Source: Candidatus Krumholzibacteriota bacterium
Lineage (GTDB): Bacteria; Krumholzibacteriota; Krumholzibacteriia; JAJRXK01
NCBI GenBank assembly: GCA_029262065.1
Contig: JAJDAC010000021.1
Location: 1 to 64,000 of the forward strand
DNA length: 64,000 bases
Direction: 5' to 3'
Shown: piece by piece, positions 1 through 8,849 of the stretch
How the letters are laid out: each line of letters begins with the position of its first letter
Numbering within the stretch: the first letter of the stretch is position 1
Translations under genes and position numbers: made by a program
Notes under the pieces: generated by a model
Seen by the model: the letters and a program-made list of their open reading frames with translations, nothing else
Told to the model about the DNA's origin: nothing
The model's database searches: none

Positions 1-876
1 TTGCTGGGCAAGAACATCCTGGGCAGCGGTTTCGACTGCGAGATGATTGTGCACAAAGGCGCGGGGGCCTACATCTGCGGCGAGGAAACCGGGCTCATCA
101 ACAGCCTGGAAGGTCGCAAGGGCCAGCCCCGCATCAAGCCACCGTTCCCCGCCGTGGTTGGTTTCCTGAATTGCCCCACGGTGGTCAACAACGTCGAGAC
201 GGTGGCGGCGGTGCCTTACATAGTTACCGAAGGGGCTGACGCCTATCGCGCGGTGGGCACCGAGAAGAGTCCTGGCACCAAGTTGTTCAGCCTGAGTGGT
301 CCGGTGAAACGACCGGGCAACTACGAGATCCCGTTGGGATTGCCGCTGCGCGACCTGATCTTCGGCGAGGAGTACGGCCAGGGCATGCTCGATGGCGTTG
401 AACTCAAGGCGTGCATTCCCGGCGGTAGCTCGGTGCCCGTGCTCACGGCCGAGGAAACCATGGAGGCCGAGTTGGACTACGAGTCCCTGGCCCAGAAGGG
501 GACCATGTTGGGGTCGGGCGGTGCCATCGTCATCGGCGACGACGCCAGCATGCCCGAAGTACTGAAGGTCATCCTGCAGTTCTACCACCACGAGTCGTGT
601 GGTCAGTGCACTCCGTGTCGTGAAGGTACGGGCTGGTTGGACATGGTCGTAGGACGCATGGTGGCGGGCGAAGGACGCCCCGAAGATCTGGATTTGTTGG
701 AGCGGGTGTGTGTCGGAATGGCCGGTACCACCATCTGCGTGTTGGCCGACGCGGCCGTCATGCCCGCACGAAGTTTCATTTCGAAATTCAAGGACGAGTT
801 CGTCGCGCTGTTGCCTGAAGCCGACGAGCCGGAAGACTTCGTGCCCACGGCCACCGCGGCCGAGATGCCGAAGTAG
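1..876 (+). CDS. nuoF: NADH-quinone oxidoreductase subunit F, 3' part
   Basis: C-terminal 291 codons of the NADH-binding subunit of complex I, which carries FMN and 4Fe-4S cluster N3 in the peripheral arm and passes electrons from NADH into the iron-sulfur chain. The frame is open through the left edge, so the TTG at base 1 is an internal codon and the start lies outside. The end of the FMN-binding region is visible as GAYICGEET (codons 22-30). The N3 ligands are C200, C203, C206 (motif SCGQCTPCR) and C246. The TAG is followed 13 bases later by nuoG. The order F-G-H-I-J-K-L-M-N is the standard nuo order, so subunits A-E probably lie to the left. Confidence 0.97.
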   Translation: MLGKNILGSGFDCEMIVHKGAGAYICGEETGLINSLEGRKGQPRIKPPFPAVVGFLNCPTVVNNVETVAAVPYIVTEGADAYRAVGTEKSPGTKLFSLSGPVKRPGNYEIPLGLPLRDLIFGEEYGQGMLDGVELKACIPGGSSVPVLTAEETMEAELDYESLAQKGTMLGSGGAIVIGDDASMPEVLKVILQFYHHESCGQCTPCREGTGWLDMVVGRMVAGEGRPEDLDLLERVCVGMAGTTICVLADAAVMPARSFISKFKDEFVALLPEADEPEDFVPTATAAEMPK

Positions 877-889
877 GGGAGTCTGTAAC

Positions 890-2485
890 GTGGCCAAGAT
901 GACCATCGACGGGAAGGAACACGAGTTCGAAGACGGGATGAACCTCTTCGAAGCGTGCGCTGTTGCCCGCGGTGAGAACCTTCCGCACTTCTGCTACCAC
1001 CCGGGGCTGTCCATCGCGGGCGTCTGCCGGATGTGTCAGGTGGAAGTGGAGGGCATGCCCAAGCTGATGATTGCCTGCAACAGTCAGGTCAAGGACGGCA
1101 TGGTCGTGCACACCCGCAACGAGCGCGTCGATGGCGCGGTGCGTCAGATCCTGAATTTCCACCTGCTACACCACCCCGTCGACTGCCCGGTGTGTGACCA
1201 GGCGGGCGAGTGTTCGTTGCAGGACTTCTACATGGCCAATGGGCTTTATGAAGCCGACGTCGACATCGAAGACAAGATCGCCAAGGGCAAGGTAAAGCCC
1301 ATCGGCGAGATGGTCATGTTGGATGCCGAACGCTGCGTGTTGTGTGCGCGCTGCACCCGGTTCACCACCGAGATCACGCAGACCCACGAGATGGGGATCT
1401 TCAACCGGGGCGATCACAGTGAGATCGATGTAGCCCCGGGTAAGACCCTGGACAACAACTACAGTCTGAATACCGTGGACATCTGTCCGGTGGGTGCGTT
1501 GACCAGCCGCGATTTCCGTTTCCGCCGTCGGGTGTGGTGGCTTAGCGAGACCGACGGCATATGTCACGGTTGCGCCACCGGGTGCAACATGTCGATCCAT
1601 CACTCCGAAGGTATCGTGTACCGCACGAAGCCGCGCGATAACATGGACGTGAACCGCTACTGGATGTGCGACCACGGACGCACGCTGTACCACGAGATCG
1701 CCGAGTCCGACCGTTTGACGCAACCCAGCGTGCGCAAGGCCCGGGGCGAGCTGGCGCAAACGGCCAGCTGGGACCATGCCTACCGCAGCATCGAGGCCGC
1801 CGGCAAGGCGCTCGGCGGTGATGACGCCGCGCTCATGATCATTCTCAGCCCTCATGCCACGGTGGAAGAACTCTACGCCGCGAAGTCAGTTCTGAGTGAC
1901 TCGGTAGGCGGCGCGTTGTTGGGGTATCGCCTACGCGGCAGTGAAATCGGCGAAGGCGACGAGCTCCTGTTCGATGCCGATCGCACGCCCAACGCCGCGG
2001 GCGCGAAGAAGTTGGGGTTGGCCGAATACGACGCCAAACAGCTCGAGGCCGCCGCCAATGAGAAGACCATGTTGTTGGTGGTCGGCGGGGATCTGGCCTT
2101 GGCGGCGCCCGACGCGGGCGCCGCGTTGTCGAAGTTCGGCTGTGTCGTGTACCTGGGTTGGCAGGAGAACTCCACCTCCATGCTTGCCGACATCGTGCTA
2201 CCCACGTCCCACTACGCCGAGCGCGAGGGAACCTTCGTGAATCGAGAGGGTCGCGCGCAGACATTCGCCGCCGCGATCGATGCTCCCGGTGAGGCGCGGG
2301 ACCCGTTGCGGGTCATTCGCGAGCTGGGCGCCTTGTTCGGCCACGAACCCACCTGGGACGGTATCGAAGCGGTTCGCAGCGAATTGTGTGCAAGGGAAGG
2401 CGCTTTCGCGGCCATGGCCCAGGGTGTGGGGCCACTGGGGCTGGCGCTCGACGCCGCCGCCGAATCGGAGGTGGAGCGTGCCTGA
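890..2485 (+). CDS. nuoG: NADH-quinone oxidoreductase subunit G (short form)
   Basis: Iron-sulfur subunit of the complex I peripheral arm, 531 residues. The GTG at 890 has GGGGAG eight bases upstream; ATG at 899 is the alternative. Ligand sets are visible in order: 2Fe-2S C35, C46, C49, C63; cluster N5 H95, C99, C102, C108; a CVLCARC/DICPVG pair for N4 near residues 145-200; and C225, C228, C232, C260, which match the spacing of cluster N7 of enzymes such as E. coli and Thermus. The molybdopterin-oxidoreductase-like C-terminal part is much shorter than in E. coli (about 900 residues) but still ends in an ADIVLPTSHYAEREGTFVN segment typical of that fold. It overlaps nuoH by 8 bases. Confidence 0.96.
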   Translation: MAKMTIDGKEHEFEDGMNLFEACAVARGENLPHFCYHPGLSIAGVCRMCQVEVEGMPKLMIACNSQVKDGMVVHTRNERVDGAVRQILNFHLLHHPVDCPVCDQAGECSLQDFYMANGLYEADVDIEDKIAKGKVKPIGEMVMLDAERCVLCARCTRFTTEITQTHEMGIFNRGDHSEIDVAPGKTLDNNYSLNTVDICPVGALTSRDFRFRRRVWWLSETDGICHGCATGCNMSIHHSEGIVYRTKPRDNMDVNRYWMCDHGRTLYHEIAESDRLTQPSVRKARGELAQTASWDHAYRSIEAAGKALGGDDAALMIILSPHATVEELYAAKSVLSDSVGGALLGYRLRGSEIGEGDELLFDADRTPNAAGAKKLGLAEYDAKQLEAAANEKTMLLVVGGDLALAAPDAGAALSKFGCVVYLGWQENSTSMLADIVLPTSHYAEREGTFVNREGRAQTFAAAIDAPGEARDPLRVIRELGALFGHEPTWDGIEAVRSELCAREGAFAAMAQGVGPLGLALDAAAESEVERA

Positions 2486-3770
2486 TATCACCGAACTGCT
2501 GTGGGCGTTGGGCAAGATCGGCTTCATGCTGGCGGTCATCCTGGGCACGTTACCCGTCATGATCTGGGCCGAGCGCAAGGGCGCGGCCTATATCCAGGAT
2601 CGCAGCGGTCCCAACCGCGCTTCCATCGGCGGCGTGTTCCGCCTGGGTGGCTTGATCCATCCGTTGGCCGATGTCTTCAAACTGGTCTTCAAGGAAGAGA
2701 TCGTGCCGGCCGGCGTGAATGTCTTCTTCTACCATCTGGCGCCGATCATCATGATGACGGTGGCGTTGAGCACCTTCGCGGTCATTCCGTTTGGTGACGT
2801 GTTGCTGTTGGGCACGCGCGAGATTCCCCTGCTGGTTGCCAACCTGAACGTGGGCATCCTCTACATCCTGGCCATTTCGAGCCTCACGGTGTACGGCACC
2901 GTATTGGCCGGTTGGTCGTCCAACAACAAGTTCGCCTTCCTGGGTGGTCTGCGAGCATCGGCCCAGATGATCTCCTACGAGATCAACATGGGGTTGGCCG
3001 TGCTGGCGCTGATCCTGGTGTACGGAAGCGTGCGGTTGAACGACATGGTCGTGGCCCAGGGCGACCTCCTGTGGGGATTCATTCCGGCGTGGGGCGTGGT
3101 ACTGCAGCCCGTGGGATTCGTACTGTTCCTGGTGGCGTTGTTCGCCGAAACCAATCGTAACCCGTTCGATCTGCCCGAGGGCGAGAGCGAGCTCGTGGCC
3201 GGCTACCATCTGGAGTACAGCAGCCTGAAGTTCGCGCTGTTCTTCATGGCTGAGTATTGCAACATGATCGTGGGCGCGGCCGTGGTGTCCACGTTGTACT
3301 TCGGCGGTTGGCAGGTTCCGTGGCTCACCACCGAGGGGCTGCGCGAGAATGCCGGTACATTGCTCACGGTATCGCTTTCGGTGGGTACGCTGTTGAACCT
3401 GCTGTTCGCCACCGGCCTTTGGCGCAAATTCCAGGGTGAGCGCGGCACGTTGGGCGACCGTCGCGAACTGGAGTCCGGCATTCTGGCCGTGGTGTTTCTG
3501 GGCCTGGCCTTGGCCACCGGCGGCTATCTTCTGGTGGGCAAGCCATGGGACATCGGTCCCGCGGCCTCCGCACACTTCGCAACCGTGATGCAGATCGGGC
3601 AGTTCATCACCAAGACGCTGCTGTTCAGCTGGGTCTTCATCTGGGTGCGCTGGACGTTGCCTCGGTTTCGCTATGACCAATTGATGCGTCTGGGCTGGCA
3701 GTACATGCTGCCGCTGGCGCTGTTGAATTTCGTGGTAACGGCCGCGTTCGTACTGTTCACGCACGGCTAG
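2478..3770 (+). CDS. nuoH: NADH-quinone oxidoreductase subunit H
   Basis: Membrane subunit of complex I that forms much of the quinone site between the peripheral and membrane arms; 430 residues with about eight or nine membrane helices. The GTG at 2478 overlaps the end of nuoG and is preceded by GGAGG, giving an N-terminus MPDITELL that leads straight into the first helix. Family hallmarks are AERKGAAYIQDRSGPNR near residues 30-47 and the acidic loop AETNRNPFDLPEGESE, typical of quinone-chamber loops. It is longer than E. coli NuoH (about 325), with extra residues mainly toward the C-terminus. A 46-base gap containing a hairpin precedes nuoI. Confidence 0.96.
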   Translation: MPDITELLWALGKIGFMLAVILGTLPVMIWAERKGAAYIQDRSGPNRASIGGVFRLGGLIHPLADVFKLVFKEEIVPAGVNVFFYHLAPIIMMTVALSTFAVIPFGDVLLLGTREIPLLVANLNVGILYILAISSLTVYGTVLAGWSSNNKFAFLGGLRASAQMISYEINMGLAVLALILVYGSVRLNDMVVAQGDLLWGFIPAWGVVLQPVGFVLFLVALFAETNRNPFDLPEGESELVAGYHLEYSSLKFALFFMAEYCNMIVGAAVVSTLYFGGWQVPWLTTEGLRENAGTLLTVSLSVGTLLNLLFATGLWRKFQGERGTLGDRRELESGILAVVFLGLALATGGYLLVGKPWDIGPAASAHFATVMQIGQFITKTLLFSWVFIWVRWTLPRFRYDQLMRLGWQYMLPLALLNFVVTAAFVLFTHG

Positions 3771-3785
3771 TAGTGCATCGAAATT

Positions 3786-3800
3786 CGAGGCTGAGCCTCG
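3786..3800 (+). other. Small hairpin in the nuoH-nuoI gap
   Basis: CGAGGC at 3786-3791 pairs with GCCTCG at 3795-3800 around a TGA loop. It sits in the largest untranslated gap of the nuo cluster, just upstream of the GGGGAA ribosome-binding site of nuoI (3805-3810). It has no U-run, so it is not an obvious terminator; it may affect mRNA processing or stability. Confidence 0.45.
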
Positions 3801-3816
3801 GATAGGGGAATTCGAA

Positions 3817-4338
3817 ATGGGATACTCCGTGCACGGGCCGAAAGCCCGCACCGGCGGCCAGGGACAAGGCCTGCTGCCGAAGGAGTCCTTGTATCTCATC
3901 GAGATCTGCAAGGGTCTGTTCATTACCATGCGGCACCTTGTGCGCAACGTGTTCCACATGGGCGACATGCCCACGTTGCAGTACCCCGACGAGAAGCCCG
4001 ACTACGGTCCGTGGTTGCGGGGGCGTCACCGTCTCATGAAACGCGAAGATGGTTCGCCGCGCTGCGTGGCGTGCCAGATGTGCTCTACCATCTGCCCGGC
4101 CGACTGCATCAGCATCATGGCCATGGACGACGACCGACCCGACGTGGAAAAGTCCCCCGAGACCTTCGATATCGATCTCTTGCGGTGCGTCTACTGCGGT
4201 CTGTGCGTGGAAGCCTGCCCCTGTGACGCGATCCGCATGGACACGGGAATTTTCGAGATCGCCGCCGACAACCGGGCTGCGTTCCAGGTGGACATGGACT
4301 TCCTGTTGAACAACACGACCGACGGGGTGAAGAGCTGA
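3817..4338 (+). CDS. nuoI: NADH-quinone oxidoreductase subunit I
   Basis: Ferredoxin-like subunit of complex I that carries the two 4Fe-4S clusters N6a and N6b and delivers electrons towards N2 and quinone; 173 residues. Two classic CxxCxxCxxxC sets are present: C83, C86, C89, C93 (CVACQMCSTIC) and C124, C127, C130, C134 (CVYCGLCVEAC). The N-terminal 60 residues hold the amphipathic membrane-associating segment seen in the family. The start is ATG after GGGGAA. The TGA overlaps the ATG of nuoJ by one base, implying translational coupling. Confidence 0.97.
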   Translation: MGYSVHGPKARTGGQGQGLLPKESLYLIEICKGLFITMRHLVRNVFHMGDMPTLQYPDEKPDYGPWLRGRHRLMKREDGSPRCVACQMCSTICPADCISIMAMDDDRPDVEKSPETFDIDLLRCVYCGLCVEACPCDAIRMDTGIFEIAADNRAAFQVDMDFLLNNTTDGVKS

Positions 4339-4934
4339 TGGAAGCGGTGTTCTTCTACGTGTTCGGAACGCTCGCGGTGATTTCGGCGTTGCTCACGGTA
4401 ACCCGGCGTGATGCGGTGGCCTCGGCCTTCTGGCTCATCTTCTGTTTCCTGAGCGTGGCGGCTCTGTTCGCACTGTTGTCGGCTCACTTCATGGCCATCC
4501 TGCAGATTCTCTTGTACGCCGGCGCGATCATGGTGTTCTTCCTGTTTGTCATCATGTTCCTGGGCAAGAGCCAGGATCGCGTGAAGACATCGGATTGGCG
4601 AGTGGTGGCCCTGGGCGTGCTTTCGCTGATTGGCGCCACGGTGGTATTGACGCGCCTGGTGGGTTCGACGCACGCGCCGTTTCCCGCGGTGGCCGATAGC
4701 TACGGTGGCATCGAGGCCGTGAGCGAAGTGCTCCTTACCAAGTACCTGTTTGCCTTCGAGCTTACCGGGTTGTTGCTGACCGCCGCGGTCATTGGTGCGG
4801 TGTACCTGGCCCGTCGTGAAGCGCCGGGCTCAAGAGGCGCCAAGGCGCCGGTGGTGCGGGGCCTGACATCGCAGGCGGCGACATCGACCGCGTCAAGTTC
4901 CGCCGTGCAACACGAGGATGTGCCGCATGCCTGA
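4338..4934 (+). CDS. nuoJ: NADH-quinone oxidoreductase subunit J
   Basis: Membrane-arm subunit of complex I, 198 residues, five predicted helices. The segment ILLYAGAIMVFFLFVIMFLG is the conserved third helix, where the family carries its pi-bulge implicated in coupling. The C-terminal 40 residues are rich in Ala, Ser and Arg and not obviously conserved. It starts at an ATG overlapping the nuoI stop by one base and overlaps nuoK by 8 bases. Recognised from position in the cluster and from this helix. Confidence 0.95.
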   Translation: MEAVFFYVFGTLAVISALLTVTRRDAVASAFWLIFCFLSVAALFALLSAHFMAILQILLYAGAIMVFFLFVIMFLGKSQDRVKTSDWRVVALGVLSLIGATVVLTRLVGSTHAPFPAVADSYGGIEAVSEVLLTKYLFAFELTGLLLTAAVIGAVYLARREAPGSRGAKAPVVRGLTSQAATSTASSSAVQHEDVPHA

Positions 4935-5250
4935 CCTGACGACGTTGCACGTGCACCTGGGCCACTACCTGACGCTGTCGGCCATCTTGTTCTTCATTGG
5001 CGTGTCCGGCGTAGTGTTTCGACGCAATGCCATCATCATGTTCATGTCGATCGAGCTCATGCTGACCGCCGTGAACCTTACGTTCCTGGCCGTGAGCCGG
5101 CAGCTGGGTGACCACCAGGGACACGTGTTCGTGCTGTTTGCGTTGGCCGTAGCCGCGGCCGAAGCCGGCGTGGGTCTGGCGATCCTGGTGGAGATCTTCA
5201 AACGACGCGGGTCAATCGACGTGGATGACTTCAGAAAGTTGATGGAGTAA
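4927..5250 (+). CDS. nuoK: NADH-quinone oxidoreductase subunit K
   Basis: Small three-helix membrane-arm subunit of complex I, 107 residues, part of the proton path. The two functionally important buried glutamates of the family correspond to E43 (in MSIELMLTAVN) and E80 (in AAAEAGVGLAIL). The ATG at 4927 is preferred over the in-frame ATG at 4918 because GAGGA lies just upstream and the resulting N-terminus has the usual length. It overlaps nuoJ by 8 bases and is followed 4 bases later by nuoL. Confidence 0.96.
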   Translation: MPDLTTLHVHLGHYLTLSAILFFIGVSGVVFRRNAIIMFMSIELMLTAVNLTFLAVSRQLGDHQGHVFVLFALAVAAAEAGVGLAILVEIFKRRGSIDVDDFRKLME

Positions 5251-5254
5251 GCCG

Positions 5255-7291
5255 ATGCACGAGGGTTCCCCCGCCGAGTTCCTGCGTTGGATCGTGTTGT
5301 TGCCGCTCATCGGCTTCGCCATCAACGGTCTATTGAACAAGCGTTTGCCACGGGCCGTGTCCGCCACCGTGGGGGTTGGTTCGGTAGCCGGTGCATTCGT
5401 CCTGTCGGTCATGGCCTTCCTGAAACTTCGGGCGCTGCCCGCTGATGAGCGCGTGCTGGTGGATCATCTGTTTTCGTGGATTCCCGTGGGCGAGCTGAAC
5501 ATCGACGCGGGCCTCATGGTCGACCCGCTATCGGCCTGTATGATCCTGCTGGTGACGGGGGTGGGTTCACTCATCCACCTGTACAGCGTCGGCTACATGG
5601 CCAAAGACGAGGGCTTCGCCCGCTTCTTCGCATATTTGAATCTGTTCGTGTTTGCCATGCTGGTGCTGGTGCTCGCCGACAGCCTGCCGCTCTTGTTCGT
5701 GGGTTGGGAGGGCGTGGGCCTGTGTAGCTACCTGCTCATCGGTTTCTGGTTCCAGGACCTGGCCAACAGCGCCGCCGGCAAGAAAGCCTTCGTGGTCAAT
5801 CGGGTGGGCGACTTCGGATTCCTGCTGGGGATGTTCTTCATCGCCGAGAAACTGGCGGGCCAGGTCGGCGATGGAAACGTGTTGGGCTTCGCCACCATGG
5901 CCGCTCACCCGGAATTGTTGGCCCCGGTGGCGACGGTGGCGGGCCTGCTGCTGTTCCTGGGGGCGACCGGTAAGAGCGCGCAGATTCCCTTGTACGTTTG
6001 GCTGCCCGACGCCATGGCCGGTCCCACGCCGGTATCGGCGCTGATCCACGCCGCTACCATGGTCACGGCCGGTGTGTACATGATTGCCCGCATGAACTTC
6101 CTGTACGTGCAAACCGAAGTGGCCATGGGGGTCATCGCCGTGGTGGGTCTGCTCACGGCCCTCGTGGCGGCCACCATCGCCCTGGTTCAGACCGACATCA
6201 AGAAGGTCTTGGCGTACTCCACGGTGAGTCAGCTGGGCTACATGATGCTCGCGTGCGGTGTGGGGGCGTTCGCGGTGGGCATCTTCCATGTCCTTACCCA
6301 TGCGTTCTTCAAAGCATTGTTGTTCCTGGGCGCCGGCTCGGTGATCCACGCGATGCATCACGAGCAGGACATGCGGTCCATGGGCGGCCTGCGTTCGGTC
6401 ATGCCGTGGACGTTCCGCACCATGTTCGTGGCCACGCTGGCCATCGCCGGTGTGTTTCCCTTCGCCGGCTTCTTCTCCAAAGACGAGATCCTCTACAAAG
6501 CCTTCCTGGAGAGTCCGCTGTTGTGGGTCGTGGGTTTCGCGGTGGCCGCGCTTACCGCTTTCTACATGGCTCGTCTCATGGTCATGACGTTCTTTGGCGA
6601 GAACAGGGCTGACGCCAACACGAAATCGCATCTGCATGAGTCGCCGCTCATCATGACCGCGCCGCTCATGGTACTAGCCGTGTTGAGCGTGGTCGGTGGT
6701 TGGATGGGCTGGCCCGAGTTTCTGGGTGGCAGCAACTGGTTGCATCATTGGCTGGAGCCGGTGTTCGCGGGGGTCGGCGCCCATGGGGCCGAGGTGGTTG
6801 GCCACGTGGCTGGAGCTACACAGGGGGTGGCGACGCACGCGGTCGACGCTTCGCACGCCGCCGATGCATTGCACACGGGCGGCCATTCGGTGGTTACCGA
6901 GTGGGTCCTGGCGCTGGCTTCGCTGTCTGTCGCACTGGGCTCGCTTTGGTTTGGTTTCACGGTATACACACGACGCCAGTCCGTGGCCACGCAAGGCCAG
7001 GCGTTCCTGGGCGGCGCTCCGCATCGCCTGCTGTCGGGCAAGTACTTTGTCGACGAACTCTACGAATACGCCATCATCCGGCCCATCGGCTGGCTGTCCG
7101 ACAATGTGCTGTGGCGTTTTGTCGACGCGGTCATCATCGACGGCCTCCTGGTCAATGGCGTGGCTCGTTTCCTGGCCATGATCGGTCACGTGGTTCGCAT
7201 TCTTCAGAATGGACTCGTCCGTTGGTACGCCTACTCGTTCGCGGTCGGGGTCTTCGCCATGCTCATCTACCTGACGCGGAAGGGAGGGTGA
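5255..7291 (+). CDS. nuoL: NADH-quinone oxidoreductase subunit L
   Basis: Distal antiporter-like proton-pumping subunit of complex I with the long lateral helix; 678 residues. The functional Glu lies in GWEGVGLCSYLLIGFWF and the lysine-helix region is GKSAQIPLYVWLPDAMAGP followed by SALIHAATMVTAGVY. A loop between residues about 497 and 550, before the lateral-helix region, is unusually rich in His, Ala and Val (segments such as GAHGAEVVGHVAGA and HAVDASHAADALH). The C-terminal part (DELYEYAIIRPIGWLS) is the conserved lateral helix and last transmembrane anchor. It is followed one base later by nuoM. Confidence 0.97.
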   Translation: MHEGSPAEFLRWIVLLPLIGFAINGLLNKRLPRAVSATVGVGSVAGAFVLSVMAFLKLRALPADERVLVDHLFSWIPVGELNIDAGLMVDPLSACMILLVTGVGSLIHLYSVGYMAKDEGFARFFAYLNLFVFAMLVLVLADSLPLLFVGWEGVGLCSYLLIGFWFQDLANSAAGKKAFVVNRVGDFGFLLGMFFIAEKLAGQVGDGNVLGFATMAAHPELLAPVATVAGLLLFLGATGKSAQIPLYVWLPDAMAGPTPVSALIHAATMVTAGVYMIARMNFLYVQTEVAMGVIAVVGLLTALVAATIALVQTDIKKVLAYSTVSQLGYMMLACGVGAFAVGIFHVLTHAFFKALLFLGAGSVIHAMHHEQDMRSMGGLRSVMPWTFRTMFVATLAIAGVFPFAGFFSKDEILYKAFLESPLLWVVGFAVAALTAFYMARLMVMTFFGENRADANTKSHLHESPLIMTAPLMVLAVLSVVGGWMGWPEFLGGSNWLHHWLEPVFAGVGAHGAEVVGHVAGATQGVATHAVDASHAADALHTGGHSVVTEWVLALASLSVALGSLWFGFTVYTRRQSVATQGQAFLGGAPHRLLSGKYFVDELYEYAIIRPIGWLSDNVLWRFVDAVIIDGLLVNGVARFLAMIGHVVRILQNGLVRWYAYSFAVGVFAMLIYLTRKGG

Positions 7292-7292
7292 C

Positions 7293-8849
7293 ATGCCAGC
7301 ATTCATCGAATCGCATTTGTTGAGTTGGATCATCTTCCTGCCCGTGGTTGGCATCGCGCTACTCCTGGTGGCGCCGCGCAGCCTGATTCGACCCGTCGCC
7401 ATGGCCGTCGCCTTGCTCGATTTCCTGCTTTCAGTGCTCATGTTGCGCGGATTCGAGAGCACGGCGGCGTTGCAGTTCGTGGAGAGCGTGAATTGGGTGC
7501 CGCAATTCGGCATTCGCTACGCGTTGGGTGTCGACGGCATCAGTCTGTGGCTCATCATGCTCACCACGTTCCTGGGGCCGGTGGTCATCCTTTCCACGTG
7601 GGAGTCGGTGACCTCGCGCGTACGAGAGTTCCATGTGTTCCTGCTGTTGCTGCAGGCGGCCATGCTGGGCACGTTCTGCGCCCAGGATCTGGTGCTGTTC
7701 TACGTTTTCTGGGAAGCCATGCTGTTGCCCATGGCTCTGCTCATCGGTATCTGGGGCGGAGCGCGCCGTCTCTACGCGGCGGTCAAGTTCTTCCTGTATA
7801 CCGCGGCCGGTAGCGTGCTGATGCTCGTGGGTATTCTGTACATCTATACCAAGACCAATGGCAGTTTCGCGCTGGCTGACTTCATGCGCGTCTCGTTGAC
7901 GCCAGGGGAGCAGGCCTGGTTGTTCGGCGCCTTCGCGTTGGCCTTCGCCATCAAGGTGCCATTGTTCCCGCTACACACCTGGTTGCCCGACGCCCACGTC
8001 GAGGCTCCCACCGCGGGCAGTGTGATCCTGGCCGGCGTCATGCTGAAGATGGGAACCTACGGTTTGCTGCGTTTCGCCATTCCCCTGTTCCCTTCGGCGG
8101 TGGAGCAGTTTGCACCGCTGATGGCGGGCTTGGCGGTGGCGGGTATCATCTACGGCGCGCTGGTGGCCATGGTGCAGCGCGACATGAAGAAACTGGTGGC
8201 CTACAGCTCGGTCAGCCATCTGGGCTTCGTCGTGCTGGGATTGTTCGCATTGACCCCCGAATCCATCTCGGGCGCGGTGTTCGTCATGCTGGCCCACGGG
8301 CTTTCCACCGGCATGCTGTTCCTGTTGGTGGGCGCCATCTACGAGCGCCGCCATTCTCGCCTCATCGCCGACTTCGGCGGCCTGGCCCACGGTCTGCCGC
8401 GATATTCCATTGCCTTCATGATCGCCACCCTGGCCAGCGTGGGGCTGCCCGGTTTGGCTGGCTTCGTGGGCGAGTTCCTGGTGTTGCTGGGATCGTTCAA
8501 GAGCGGCAGCCTGGCCCATTCGCACACGTTCGTCGCCCTGGCGGCGACCGGCGTCATTCTCGGCGCGGTGTACATGCTTTGGATGGTCCAACGCGTGTTC
8601 TTTGGGCCTTGCGACAAAGAAGAGAACCAGAAACTCACCGACCTGTCGTTGCGCGAGGTACTGGTGGTGGTGCCGCTGGTGGTGTTCATCTTCTGGATGG
8701 GCGTGTATCCCAAACCATGGCTCTCGCGCATGGAGCCAGCGGTGGTGAAGGTCATCGAGACGCACCAGGCGCGCATGGCCATTCAAGACGCCGCGGTCAG
8801 TCCGGCGAACGACGCGGTGCGGTTCGTTGAGAACGGGGAAGAGCGATGA
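7293..8849 (+). CDS. nuoM: NADH-quinone oxidoreductase subunit M
   Basis: Antiporter-like proton-pumping subunit of complex I, 518 residues with about 14 helices. The conserved Glu is in YVFWEAMLLPMALLIGIWG and the lysine region is FAIKVPLFPLHTWLPDAH followed by VEAPTAGSVILAGVMLKMG, which is diagnostic of NuoM. The start is ATG with GGGAGG just upstream at the end of nuoL. It overlaps nuoN by 4 bases (ATGA). Confidence 0.97.
   Translation: MPAFIESHLLSWIIFLPVVGIALLLVAPRSLIRPVAMAVALLDFLLSVLMLRGFESTAALQFVESVNWVPQFGIRYALGVDGISLWLIMLTTFLGPVVILSTWESVTSRVREFHVFLLLLQAAMLGTFCAQDLVLFYVFWEAMLLPMALLIGIWGGARRLYAAVKFFLYTAAGSVLMLVGILYIYTKTNGSFALADFMRVSLTPGEQAWLFGAFALAFAIKVPLFPLHTWLPDAHVEAPTAGSVILAGVMLKMGTYGLLRFAIPLFPSAVEQFAPLMAGLAVAGIIYGALVAMVQRDMKKLVAYSSVSHLGFVVLGLFALTPESISGAVFVMLAHGLSTGMLFLLVGAIYERRHSRLIADFGGLAHGLPRYSIAFMIATLASVGLPGLAGFVGEFLVLLGSFKSGSLAHSHTFVALAATGVILGAVYMLWMVQRVFFGPCDKEENQKLTDLSLREVLVVVPLVVFIFWMGVYPKPWLSRMEPAVVKVIETHQARMAIQDAAVSPANDAVRFVENGEER

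Noticed and set aside
2550-3974. Open frame antisense to nuoH/nuoI (474 codons)
   Set aside because: Composition is His/Gln/Arg-rich, typical of antisense shadow in GC-rich DNA; the plus-strand genes have clear motifs.
5567-6637. Open frame antisense to nuoL (356 codons)
   Set aside because: Same antisense shadow pattern; no ribosome-binding site or domain.
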